From the NCBI RefSeq assembly GCF_014649695.1, contig NZ_BMTN01000032.1, positions 1-51,453 of the forward strand: a DNA stretch of 51,453 nt, written 5' to 3'. Position numbers and translations under genes: made by a program. Source of the stretch: Streptomyces kurssanovii (GTDB taxonomy: Bacteria; Actinomycetota; Actinomycetes; Streptomycetales; Streptomycetaceae). Positions 25,274-33,435 of this stretch are shown piece by piece. Position 1 is the first letter of the stretch, and every line of letters starts with the position of its first letter. A model generated the notes under the pieces. It ran no database searches and was not told the DNA's origin. It worked only from the letters and a program-made list of their open reading frames with translations.

Positions 25274-25619
25274 ATCACTAGGTCCCGGCGCGGGGCCGGT
25301 CACTCGTCGGAGCGATCGCCCAGACCATGCGGGTAGCCCGGCCTGCAGCGTGGCGTGCCCTTGACCGCCATCCACACCCAGCTGCCCGTAGACATCGATC
25401 AGCGACTCACGAACCTCGGACGGTCCCCTTTGGCACCATTCGCCGCCTCGCCTGGCCCCTCATTCACAGACGCTGAGGCACCGGACTGACCTTCTGACCG
25501 ATCCTCGGCCTCAGGACCTGCTGAGACACCGGGCCGACCACCCGACGCTCCGGGCGGTCGGGAATGTCGCCCCGCGGATCTGAGCCGTCCTGAGTTTCGT
25601 AGCGGCCGTTCTCTGTGGT
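25274..25619. other. No recognisable gene
   Basis: Frames are short. One plus-strand frame near 25375-25490 (IHTQLPVDIDQRLTNLGRSP) may be the tail of another element gene but has no start. The IS3 fragment begins at 25620. Confidence 0.4.
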
Positions 25620-25775
25620 TCAGGCGGCGTCCGTGGTTGCCTGGGTTTGGTGGTGCTGGGCCTCGGATTCCTCGGGCGGGAGGTAACCGAGGGCTGAGTG
25701 CAGGCGCTCGGTGTTGTACCAGCCGACCCATTGGGCTACGGCGCGTTCTACCTGGTCGGCCCCTCGGCGATCTTC
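25620..25775 (-). pseudogene. IS3-family OrfB C-terminal fragment
   Basis: The minus strand encodes VAQWVGWYNTERLHSALGYL then PPEESEA and a short tail, the highly conserved C-terminus of IS3-family integrase-type transposases. Upstream of about 25775 the similarity is lost, so over 80 percent of the gene is missing. Confidence 0.75.
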
Positions 25776-25980
25776 TTCCGGCAGGTACGCTCCACGTCCC
25801 GGCGGACAGGCGGTCTGCCCGGCGACCGCATCACCGGACGGCCTGTTACCGCCGTGGTCCACCCTGCCGGCCGCCCCATCGGACACCTCCATGATCGAGG
25901 TGTTGCGACGACCACTTGAATCGGCTCCCCAGGGTGGTGGCACTGCCACCACCCTGGGCCCGGTCCGCCGGTGGGGCGTG

Positions 25981-28900
25981 TCAGATGTGGACCTGCCCGG
26001 CGGGCACTCCCACGCCGGAGGCGATCATGCCGACTGCCGACCAACCGCCGCTGATGGCCACGCCGTTGTTGGTCCACGCCTGGATCGAGCCGTCCGCGGC
26101 CACGGCCAGGTAGTCGGCGCGTCCGTCGCCGTCGGCCTCGGCGAACACCGGCTGGGTCCCCGGAGCGCCCAGTCCCGGCGCGTAGTTGCCCAGTGCGGTC
26201 CAGCCGCCGTTGCCGTTGCCGCCCTTGTTCTGCCACGCCTTCACGGAGCCGTCGGCTGCCACCGTCAGATAATCCGCACGACCATCCGCGTTGACGTCCG
26301 CGAACCGTACCTGATCACCCGAAGCACCCGTACCCGAGGCGTACGCCCCCAGTGCGGTCCAGCCGCCGTTGCCGTTGCCGCCCTGGTTGAGCCACGCCTT
26401 CACGGAGCCGTCGGCTGCCACCGTCAGATAATCCGCACGACCATCCGCGTTGACGTCCGCGAACCGTACCTGATCACCCGAAGCACCCGTACCCGAGGCG
26501 TACGCCCCCAGTGCGGTCCAGCCGCCGTTGCCGTTGCCGCCCTGGTTGAGCCACGCCTTCACGGAGCCGTCGGCTGCCACCGTCAGATAATCCGCACGAC
26601 CGTCCGCGTTGACGTCCGCGAACCGCACCTGATCACCCGAAGCACCCGTACCCGGCGCATACGTCCCCAGCGCCGTCCAACCGCCGGGGGTGCCGATGTT
26701 CTGCCACGCCTTGACGGAGCCGTCCGCGGCGACCACCAGGTAGTCGTCCCTGCGGTCCGCGTTGATGTCGGCGAAGCGCAGTTGCGCGGCCGTCGCGCCG
26801 ACTCCCACCGCGAAGGTGCCGACCGTCGTCCAGCCGCCACCGCCCACACCCGAGCCGTCGCCGCCCTTGTTCAGCCAGGCGCGAACCGCGCCGTTCGGGT
26901 CCACCACGAGATAGTCGGCGCGCCGGTCGGCGTCGATGTCGGCGAAGCGGACCGAGGAGCCGGGGGCGTCCGCACCGGAGGCGATCTGCCCGGCGTCGGT
27001 CCAGCCGGCCGTGCCGGTGCCGCCCTTGTTCAGCCACGCCCGCACCGCACCGGCCGCGTCGACGGTCAGGTAGTCCGCGTAGCCGTCGGCGTTGACATCG
27101 GCGAGGCGGACCTGGTCGGCGGCCACCCCGACTCCGGAGGCGATCTGCCCGGCGCTGGTCCAGCCGGCCGTGCCGGTGCCGCCCTTGTTCAGCCACGCCC
27201 GCACCGCGCCGTTCGGGTCCACCACGAGGTAGTCGGCGTACTTGTCACCGTTGACGTCCGCGAAGCGCACCTGACCGCCCGCGAGCGTCACCCCCGAGGC
27301 GATCTGCCCGGCGCTGGTCCAGCCGGCCGTGCCGGTGCCGCCCTTGTTCAGCCACGCCCGCACCGCGCCGTTCGGGTCCACCACGAGGTAGTCGGCGTAC
27401 TTGTCACCGTTGACGTCCGCGAAGCGCACCTGACCACCCGCGAGCGTCACCCCCGAGGCAATCTGCCCCGCGTCGGTCCAGCCCGCCGTACCGGTGCCAC
27501 CCTTGTTCAGCCACGCCCGCACCGCACCGGCCGCGTCGACGGTCAGGTAGTCCGCGTAGCCGTCGGCGTTGACATCGACCTGGTAGTCGCCGAGACCGGC
27601 GCGCGGGGGTGCCGGGCGCACCGTCACCTGCTCGCTGACCCAGCCGCGGCGGGCGACGGCGTCGACGCCGCCGGCGAAGGCGGTGGCCATCTTCTCGTAG
27701 CCCGCGTCGTTCGGGTGGAGGCGGTCGTTGATGTCGGCGTTGGTGAGCGCTCCCATGCTGACGAAGGTGACTTTGTGCCCCTGGTCCTGCCGGGCCTTGA
27801 CGATCCCGGGGAGCTTCGCGTTGTACGCGTCGATACGAGCCTGCACCGCCGACGAGGGGGAGGGAACGAGCGAGGCGACGACGATCGAGGTCTGCGGGGA
27901 GGCCGCGATCATCTGGTCGATGAGGGCGGCGAGCCGGGCGGGAGCCGTGGCGACCTGGTTGTCGCGGTCCATGTCGTTGGTGCCGAGGTGAAGCAGCACG
28001 GTGTTCGGCTTGGCCGCTTCCATCCACGCGTCGATGTTCGCGGCGATGCCGTCGATCAACCAGCCGGAGTGGCCTTCGTGGTCGATGTCGGGGTACTGGG
28101 CATCGTGCTGTGAGCCGACGAAGTCGACCACATCGGCCTTGGAGAGCAGGTTCGACCGCAGGACCGCCCGGTAGCCGGTGCGGGTCGTGCTGCCGACGCC
28201 CAGCGTGATGGAGTCGCCGACCGGCATCACCGCCAGCCGCTTGACGTGCCAGTTGTCGCCCAGCTCGGCGGGCGTCCCGCCGTAGCCGGGGGTGTCCCCG
28301 TGGTAGACGTACTGGTTGAGCGCCTGGACGGCGCCCATCGGGTTCCCGCTCTCATAGCGGTCCACCGCCAGGAAGTTGGGCTTCTTGCGGGCGGCGGGCG
28401 AACAGAAGCGCTCGGCGCGGTTGCTGACCTTCTCGTTGTCGGTGGTCGCCGTCCCGTCGATGGCCGTGTCGCGGAAGTGGTTCATCACGAAGAGGCGCCG
28501 GAAGCCCTTCTCCTCCTTCGACAGCGGCACGTCGTCCCACCGGGTCTTGCACGTCCAGTCCGAATTGCCGACCCCGCCCCCCATCGACCAGTAGTTCTCG
28601 GCCGTCCAGTCATGCTGGTACATGAAGCCGAGGCCCTGCTTGTCGTCGAGGCTGGAGAAGAGCAGGAGTCGCTTGTTGTTCTCCGCTTTGACCAGCTCCG
28701 AGACGCGGGGCCAGCCCTTCGTCTTGACGTTCCACTGGGAGTCGTTGGGGTTGAACACCCTGTCGTGGAGCTGGCCGCCCGCCTTGAGGTCGTCGCCGAC
28801 CTCGGCGTCGAGTTCCGCGTACGAGCTGTAGTCCTCCAGGAAGACCGTGACGATCTCCTTCGGGTTCTCGTTGAGGAAGTCCGCGATGTCCGTGAACACG

Positions 28901-29811
28901 TCGGACATCGGCCGACTCGTCGGCAGGCACGGCCCGTGGCACATCCGGACCCGTCCGTTGTACGAGTGCGCGTCGAGCATCAGCGCGCGGACACCGTTGG
29001 CGAGCTGCGTGCGGATGGAGTTGGGCTGGCTGGGGAACGGGGCCGCCCCGTTGGCGTCGTCCTGGTTGTAGAACGCGTTGTGCGTGGTGAGGTACGTCAT
29101 CTGGTCGAACGTCGGGTCCGCCGGCATCGGCGGGCGGTTGGGCACGACCGGCGTGACGTACCACTGCTGGCGGTCGCCGTCCACCCAGGTCCGGGAGAAG
29201 GTGACTTCACCCGAGCCGTCCAGCGGAACCTCCAGTCTCTCCGGGAGCCCGGTGTCCTGGGGAGAGCGAACGGGACGGATGCGGTAGCGCTCGCCCGCCA
29301 CCCGCTCGAAGATCCAGTCGGTCCCGGAGCCGGCGCAGTCCCGGAAGGCCAGCCGCGCGTTCCCGTCTGCGTCGGAGTCACGGCCCATGCAATTGTCCTT
29401 GGTCCGGCTCTTGACCTTGTAGTACGTCGAGCCGCCGCCGGACTCCTCCAGGTACCACTGCTGGTTGTCCTCGTCGCCCTTGGGGGGCGTGGCGCGGAAG
29501 AGGAGTTCGGTGCCGGAGATCTGCAGTCCGCTGCTGCCGGCGTATCCCGTGCTGGCACCGTTTTCGGCGCTGCTGTCGCCCACGCTCTGGATCACGACCG
29601 TCACGCCGACCGGTGGGCCCACGGGGGCCGCGACCGCCGGTGTGGGCGCCACCAGCGCGATCACCGTGCCGGCGAGCAGCGCGCCGGTCAACGACAGGGC
29701 ACCGACCCGGATGGCGTTGCGCAGGCGCCCCCGCCGCGGCGGGGTGCTCTCCCCCGAGCCGGACGGCGGCCGAAGCCCCCGTCGGCCCAACGGACTTGAA
29801 AGACGTCTCAT
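25981..29811 (-). CDS. Secreted PI-PLC / SGNH hydrolase / VCBS-repeat fusion protein
   Basis: This 1276-residue exoprotein has an Arg-rich N-terminus and signal helix (about 30-62), then a ricin-like region (DNQQWYLEES, RQQWYVTPV; 95-225). Next is a PI-PLC X domain (about 230-510) with catalytic-type His in YLTTHNAFYNQ and CHG. An SGNH/GDSL esterase follows (about 525-735) with GDSITLG, GTND and DRLHPND. About ten VCBS/FG-GAP repeats (741-1276) have the theme VNADGYADYLTVDAAGAVRA. ATG 29811 has AGGGGG 8 nt upstream. Each catalytic block appears complete. It may attack phospholipids and esters outside the cell; the repeats should form a propeller or binding stalk. Confidence 0.88.
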   Translation of the reverse strand: MRRLSSPLGRRGLRPPSGSGESTPPRRGRLRNAIRVGALSLTGALLAGTVIALVAPTPAVAAPVGPPVGVTVVIQSVGDSSAENGASTGYAGSSGLQISGTELLFRATPPKGDEDNQQWYLEESGGGSTYYKVKSRTKDNCMGRDSDADGNARLAFRDCAGSGTDWIFERVAGERYRIRPVRSPQDTGLPERLEVPLDGSGEVTFSRTWVDGDRQQWYVTPVVPNRPPMPADPTFDQMTYLTTHNAFYNQDDANGAAPFPSQPNSIRTQLANGVRALMLDAHSYNGRVRMCHGPCLPTSRPMSDVFTDIADFLNENPKEIVTVFLEDYSSYAELDAEVGDDLKAGGQLHDRVFNPNDSQWNVKTKGWPRVSELVKAENNKRLLLFSSLDDKQGLGFMYQHDWTAENYWSMGGGVGNSDWTCKTRWDDVPLSKEEKGFRRLFVMNHFRDTAIDGTATTDNEKVSNRAERFCSPAARKKPNFLAVDRYESGNPMGAVQALNQYVYHGDTPGYGGTPAELGDNWHVKRLAVMPVGDSITLGVGSTTRTGYRAVLRSNLLSKADVVDFVGSQHDAQYPDIDHEGHSGWLIDGIAANIDAWMEAAKPNTVLLHLGTNDMDRDNQVATAPARLAALIDQMIAASPQTSIVVASLVPSPSSAVQARIDAYNAKLPGIVKARQDQGHKVTFVSMGALTNADINDRLHPNDAGYEKMATAFAGGVDAVARRGWVSEQVTVRPAPPRAGLGDYQVDVNADGYADYLTVDAAGAVRAWLNKGGTGTAGWTDAGQIASGVTLAGGQVRFADVNGDKYADYLVVDPNGAVRAWLNKGGTGTAGWTSAGQIASGVTLAGGQVRFADVNGDKYADYLVVDPNGAVRAWLNKGGTGTAGWTSAGQIASGVGVAADQVRLADVNADGYADYLTVDAAGAVRAWLNKGGTGTAGWTDAGQIASGADAPGSSVRFADIDADRRADYLVVDPNGAVRAWLNKGGDGSGVGGGGWTTVGTFAVGVGATAAQLRFADINADRRDDYLVVAADGSVKAWQNIGTPGGWTALGTYAPGTGASGDQVRFADVNADGRADYLTVAADGSVKAWLNQGGNGNGGWTALGAYASGTGASGDQVRFADVNADGRADYLTVAADGSVKAWLNQGGNGNGGWTALGAYASGTGASGDQVRFADVNADGRADYLTVAADGSVKAWQNKGGNGNGGWTALGNYAPGLGAPGTQPVFAEADGDGRADYLAVAADGSIQAWTNNGVAISGGWSAVGMIASGVGVPAGQVHI
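26050..27590 (-). repeat. Tandem 159-bp coding repeat (VCBS/FG-GAP)
   Basis: Equivalent positions recur at exactly 159 bp (53 codons): 26232, 26391 and 26550 in one near-identical block, and 27022, 27181, 27340 and 27499 in another. Copies within a block differ by few bases, so the array has been homogenised recently and could change copy number by recombination. Confidence 0.9.
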
Positions 29812-30011
29812 CGATAACCCCCTGCGCAGCGAAAGCCAGACGACGGCTCGGAGTGCGCTCGCGCGCAGCCGAGCCCGGTATCCCGGCCCTCAGTCCACCA
29901 CCGGTGCCGCCCCGGGCACGAGGCAGTCTCACCGGCAGAACTGCGGTGCCGCATACTTCTGCCGGGCATCCCCACACACCCGATCAGGCTGCCCCATGGG
30001 AGACGGGAACG

Positions 30012-32330
30012 ATGAGCAGCACCGCATCCGCCGACGGGAGCTTCGGAGAGTTGCTGCGCGGCCTGCGCACCCGTGCCGGGCTCAGCCAGGAACAACTGGC
30101 GCACGCGGCAGGGGTGAGCGTGCGGGCGGTGGCCGACATGGAGCGCGGGCGCACCCGCGGCCCGCAGCGCCGTACGGTGCAGGCGCTGGTGGAGGCGCTG
30201 GGGCCGGACACCCCGGAGAGCGAGGCGCTCGAACAGGCCGCAGCCGCAGGCCGCCCACGTCCCACCCCGGCCCCGGTGACGTCGGCCGGCATGCAACTTC
30301 CGCGCGACGTGAGCGACTTCACCGCGCGGAGCGCGGACCTCGCCCGGCTGCGGACCCTGGTGGACGGCGCCGACGCCGCCCATCCGCCGGTCGTCCTCGT
30401 CTCGGGGCAGCCCGGCCTGGGCAAGACCTCCTTCGCCGTGCGTGCCGCGCACAGCATGGCCGAACGGTTCCCGGACGGGCAGTTCGCCGTCGACCTGCGC
30501 GGGGCCGACGCCCGGGCGGCCGACCCGCAGACAGTGCTCGGGCATCTGCTGCGTGCGCTCGGTGCGGCCGAGGGCGCCGTTCCCCACGACACCGCGGGCC
30601 GCTCGGGTCTGTTCCGTGCGCTCGTCGCCGACCGGCGGGTGCTCCTCGTACTGGACAACGCCGCCGACGAGGAGCAGGTGCGCCCCCTGCTGCCCGCCAC
30701 CGGACCCGCGCTGACGATCGTCACCAGCCGCAACACCCTCGCCGGTCTGGAGGCCGTGCACCGTGTCTCGCTCGCGGTACTGCGCCGCGAGGAGTGCGTC
30801 GAATTACTCGCCCGTGTCATCGGTCCCGAGCGCGTCGCGAAGGAGGCCCAGGCCGCCCGCGACCTCGTGGACCTGTGCGGGCATCTGCCGCTGGCCGTAC
30901 GGATCGTCGCGCAGCGTCTCGCAACCCGGCCGCAGGAACGCCTCGCCAAGCTCGTCGCCCAACTCGCACGCGAGGAACGGCGGCTCGATGCCCTGCAGGC
31001 GGGCAGTCTGCAGATACGGGCCACCTTCGCGCTGTCCTACCGGCTGCTGACCCCGGTGACGTGCAAGGTGTTGCGGCGTGCCACGCTCGCCGCCGGCACC
31101 GACTTCAGCCCGCAGACCGCCGCGCTGCTGGCCGGCACCACCCTGCGCGAGGCCGAGCTGTGCACCCAGGAGCTGGCCGATCGCGGGCTCCTGCAACCCG
31201 ACCCGGCCGCCGAGCGCTACCGGTTCCACGACCTCCTCAGGCTCTTCGCCGCCGAGCAACTGGCCGACGAGCACCTGCCCGACGACGACCCGGAGAGCCG
31301 CACACGCACCCAGGACCACGCCGCCCGCTGGCTGCTCGCCCGGGCACGCACGGCCGCGCTCCACTTCGACGCGGAGCACCACCGGGCCCCCGGCGGCGAC
31401 CCCGACCCCGCCACCGCACCCCGCGGCCAGGACGAGGCCCGCGCGTGGCTGGAGGAGGAGCGGGCCCAGTGGCTGGACGCCCTGCGCCATGCCCTGGCGG
31501 CCGGTCACCACCGGCAGGTCGTCGACACGGCCGAGGCGATGCACTGGTTCTCCGACCGTACTCAGCACTGGGGGCAGTGGGTGGAGGTCTTCCGGTGCGC
31601 CGTCACCGCCGCCCGCGCCCTGGGCGACCGGCGGCACGAGGCCGTACACCTCAACTACCTCGCCTGGGCGTACAATCTGTGCGCCTTCGACCACGTCGCC
31701 GCGCTGGACACCGCCCGTGCCGCACTCGCCGTCGCCCGGGAGACCGGCGACCGGCTCCAGACGGGCTGGGCATTCGGCTACGGAGCCGGTGCGCTGCACC
31801 GCCTCGGGCGCACCGACGAGGCGATCGCGTGGCTCGAGGACGCCGTGGCCTGCCACCGGGAGAACCCCACCCCCCAGGGCCGGCTCGCCGAACTGTCCAC
31901 GCTCACCGCTCTCGGCGGCCACCTGCGGGAGAGCGGCCGCGCACACCGGGCACTGGCCATCCACCGGCGCAGTGAGGAGATCTGCCGCGCGGGGATCCCG
32001 GGCCAGTCGCCGGACCTGCTCGCCGTCTTCCACGCCGTCGTACTCCAGCACCTCGGCATGGACCTGTCCGCACTGGGCCGCTGGACCGAGGCCGAACCCC
32101 TCGTCCGCCGCGCCCTGACCGCCTTCGAAACCGCCGACATGGCCGCGTGGAGCGAACCGGCCCGGCTCGACCTGGCCATCGTGCTGCGGCACCTCGGCCG
32201 CTCCGAGGAGGCGCGCACGGCGCTGCTCACCGCCCGGCGCACCCTCACCGAGCACGGCCATCCACGGCACGCGGAGGCCGCCGCGGAGCTTGCCGCGCTC
32301 GCTGCGCCACGCGCAGGGCACGGGGTGTAG
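30012..32330 (+). CDS. HTH / NB-ARC / TPR regulator (AfsR-related STAND protein)
   Basis: This 772-residue regulator starts at ATG 30012. Residues 10-68 form an XRE-type HTH (LRTRAGLSQEQLAHAAGVSV); about 95-400 an NB-ARC ATPase with Walker A GQPGLGKTS, Walker B VLLVLDNAAD and GxP-type CGHLPLAVRI; about 490-760 TPR-like helices. It lacks the SARP-type winged helix of AfsR. Such STAND proteins act as ligand-responsive switches, often in secondary metabolism. It is divergent from the PI-PLC fusion gene with 200 bp between, so it may control that gene. Confidence 0.88.
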   Translation: MSSTASADGSFGELLRGLRTRAGLSQEQLAHAAGVSVRAVADMERGRTRGPQRRTVQALVEALGPDTPESEALEQAAAAGRPRPTPAPVTSAGMQLPRDVSDFTARSADLARLRTLVDGADAAHPPVVLVSGQPGLGKTSFAVRAAHSMAERFPDGQFAVDLRGADARAADPQTVLGHLLRALGAAEGAVPHDTAGRSGLFRALVADRRVLLVLDNAADEEQVRPLLPATGPALTIVTSRNTLAGLEAVHRVSLAVLRREECVELLARVIGPERVAKEAQAARDLVDLCGHLPLAVRIVAQRLATRPQERLAKLVAQLAREERRLDALQAGSLQIRATFALSYRLLTPVTCKVLRRATLAAGTDFSPQTAALLAGTTLREAELCTQELADRGLLQPDPAAERYRFHDLLRLFAAEQLADEHLPDDDPESRTRTQDHAARWLLARARTAALHFDAEHHRAPGGDPDPATAPRGQDEARAWLEEERAQWLDALRHALAAGHHRQVVDTAEAMHWFSDRTQHWGQWVEVFRCAVTAARALGDRRHEAVHLNYLAWAYNLCAFDHVAALDTARAALAVARETGDRLQTGWAFGYGAGALHRLGRTDEAIAWLEDAVACHRENPTPQGRLAELSTLTALGGHLRESGRAHRALAIHRRSEEICRAGIPGQSPDLLAVFHAVVLQHLGMDLSALGRWTEAEPLVRRALTAFETADMAAWSEPARLDLAIVLRHLGRSEEARTALLTARRTLTEHGHPRHAEAAAELAALAAPRAGHGV

Positions 32331-32636
32331 GGAGGAGGCGGATCGCGGCATCCCCCACAACGGACCGCACGGCGAAAGCAGCCCGCACACCTTCGACTCC
32401 GGCCAACTCCGTACCGTGGGCCGTCGGCTTCCCGCTGTCCGCACGCACCCTTTTCCCGGGGTTGCGCAGCCAGCCCCGGGAGAGCACTGGGAGTGCGCAG
32501 TCCGCCGGCGATTCGCTCGGCAGCGGCCGGCGCGGTGACGAAAGCGGTGCCCCGGGCGGTCCGGCCGACAGGCCCGGACTTGAGCGCGCGCGCTTCGGCG
32601 ATCCGGGTGCAGTAGATCCCGGCGTCGGCGTCGGCC
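32331..32636. other. No recognisable gene
   Basis: Only one minus-strand frame from 32639 (ADAGIYCTRIAEARALKSGP) has plausible codons, and it has no recognised family. It overlaps the start of the next fragment and is left uncalled. Confidence 0.35.
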
Positions 32637-32840
32637 ATGGCGAAGACCACGGAGAAGTGCTGCAGCGAGCAGTCGGCGGGCTTCCTCGTGGCCGACCACC
32701 CGCTGCGGGCCCGACAGGTGTGCGAGGCGATGGACCTGACGGTCGCGCCCGACAACATCGACAACGTCCGCCTCAGGCTCAAGCGGCTGACCGGCCGGGG
32801 AGAGACCGAGCCAGGCTCGCTCACCCCGCCCCGGCCGTGA
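32637..32840 (+). pseudogene. C-terminal helix-turn-helix fragment of a hypothetical protein
   Basis: The frame encodes HPLRARQVCEAMDLTVAPDN, IDNVRLRLKRLTGRGETEPG and ends with PPRP, resembling a short winged-helix tail found on Streptomyces hypothetical or transposase-associated proteins. The N-terminal part is absent. ATG 32637 may not be a real start. Confidence 0.4.
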
Positions 32841-33015
32841 CCGACCGACGTCGCCACCGCCTGCCCGCCCACCCCGCACGAAACGAAGAGTCGGGCATAA
32901 AGCCTCATACCGCCCTCTCAAGCCTTCTGCACGATGCCGCCGCTCTCGTCACCGACAACGTCGGCCCGCTCATCCACTGGGCCACCCGCGCCCTCGACCC
33001 TCAAGGAGAACGAGC

Positions 33016-33165
33016 GTGACCTTCCTTCCACTCGACACGACCATCCCGGACAGTGCGCTGATCGTCCTGATCAGAGCCACTGGCGCTGGCAAGTCCACCC
33101 TCGCCAGGACCTGACCCGCAACGCAGGTCCTCGAACTCGACCACTTCCGGGCCCTCGTCTCCGAC
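33016..33165 (+). pseudogene. AAA/polynucleotide-kinase-like ATPase, nonsense-truncated
   Basis: GTG 33016 opens a frame with SALIVLIRATGAGKSTLART (Walker A GAGKST), then a TGA at about 33110-33112, then in the same frame PATQVLELDHFRALVSDVF, as in zeta-toxin/PNK-like kinases. A Trp codon TGG probably mutated to TGA. The rest of the gene is missing after about 33165. Confidence 0.55.
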
Positions 33166-33229
33166 GTCTTCTCTGTCAAGTTCAGCGTGTTGAAGAACCG
33201 CCGCCGACCTACCACCACCAGCCCAGCAG

Positions 33230-33401
33230 GCCGCGGCTCGGCCGCGGCCTGCTGGCATGCGCCCATGTGAAGGACGGCACGCTGGAGGCAGTGGAGCTGG
33301 CGGACGGGGACGGCTTCGTCCTTGTCGTCCAGTGGCACCCCGAGGCGGGCGAGGACCTGAGGGTTATGGAGGCCCTGGTGACGGTGGCTCAGTCCCTGTG
33401 A
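33230..33401 (+). pseudogene. Class I glutamine amidotransferase-like (peptidase C26) C-terminal fragment
   Basis: The frame GLLACAHVKDGTLEAVELAD continues GDGFVLVVQWHPEAGEDLRV and stops at 33401. QWHPE carries the His-x-Glu of the Cys-His-Glu triad of gamma-Glu-GABA hydrolase-type enzymes. The N-terminal domain with the nucleophile Cys is missing. Confidence 0.55.
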
Positions 33402-33435
33402 CGTTCCACCCTCCGACATCCTGCCGAGGGCGGCA

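Noticed and set aside
26050-27590. Regular repeats that could suggest a CRISPR array
   Set aside because: The period is 159 bp, there are no short repeat/spacer units, and the repeats are in frame as VCBS domains of a secreted protein.
25711-28113. Very long plus-strand open frame opposite the exoprotein gene
   Set aside because: It is a Val/Arg/Gly-rich mirror of the repeat-coding strand, without family motifs; the minus-strand frame has signal peptide, catalytic motifs and ribosome site.
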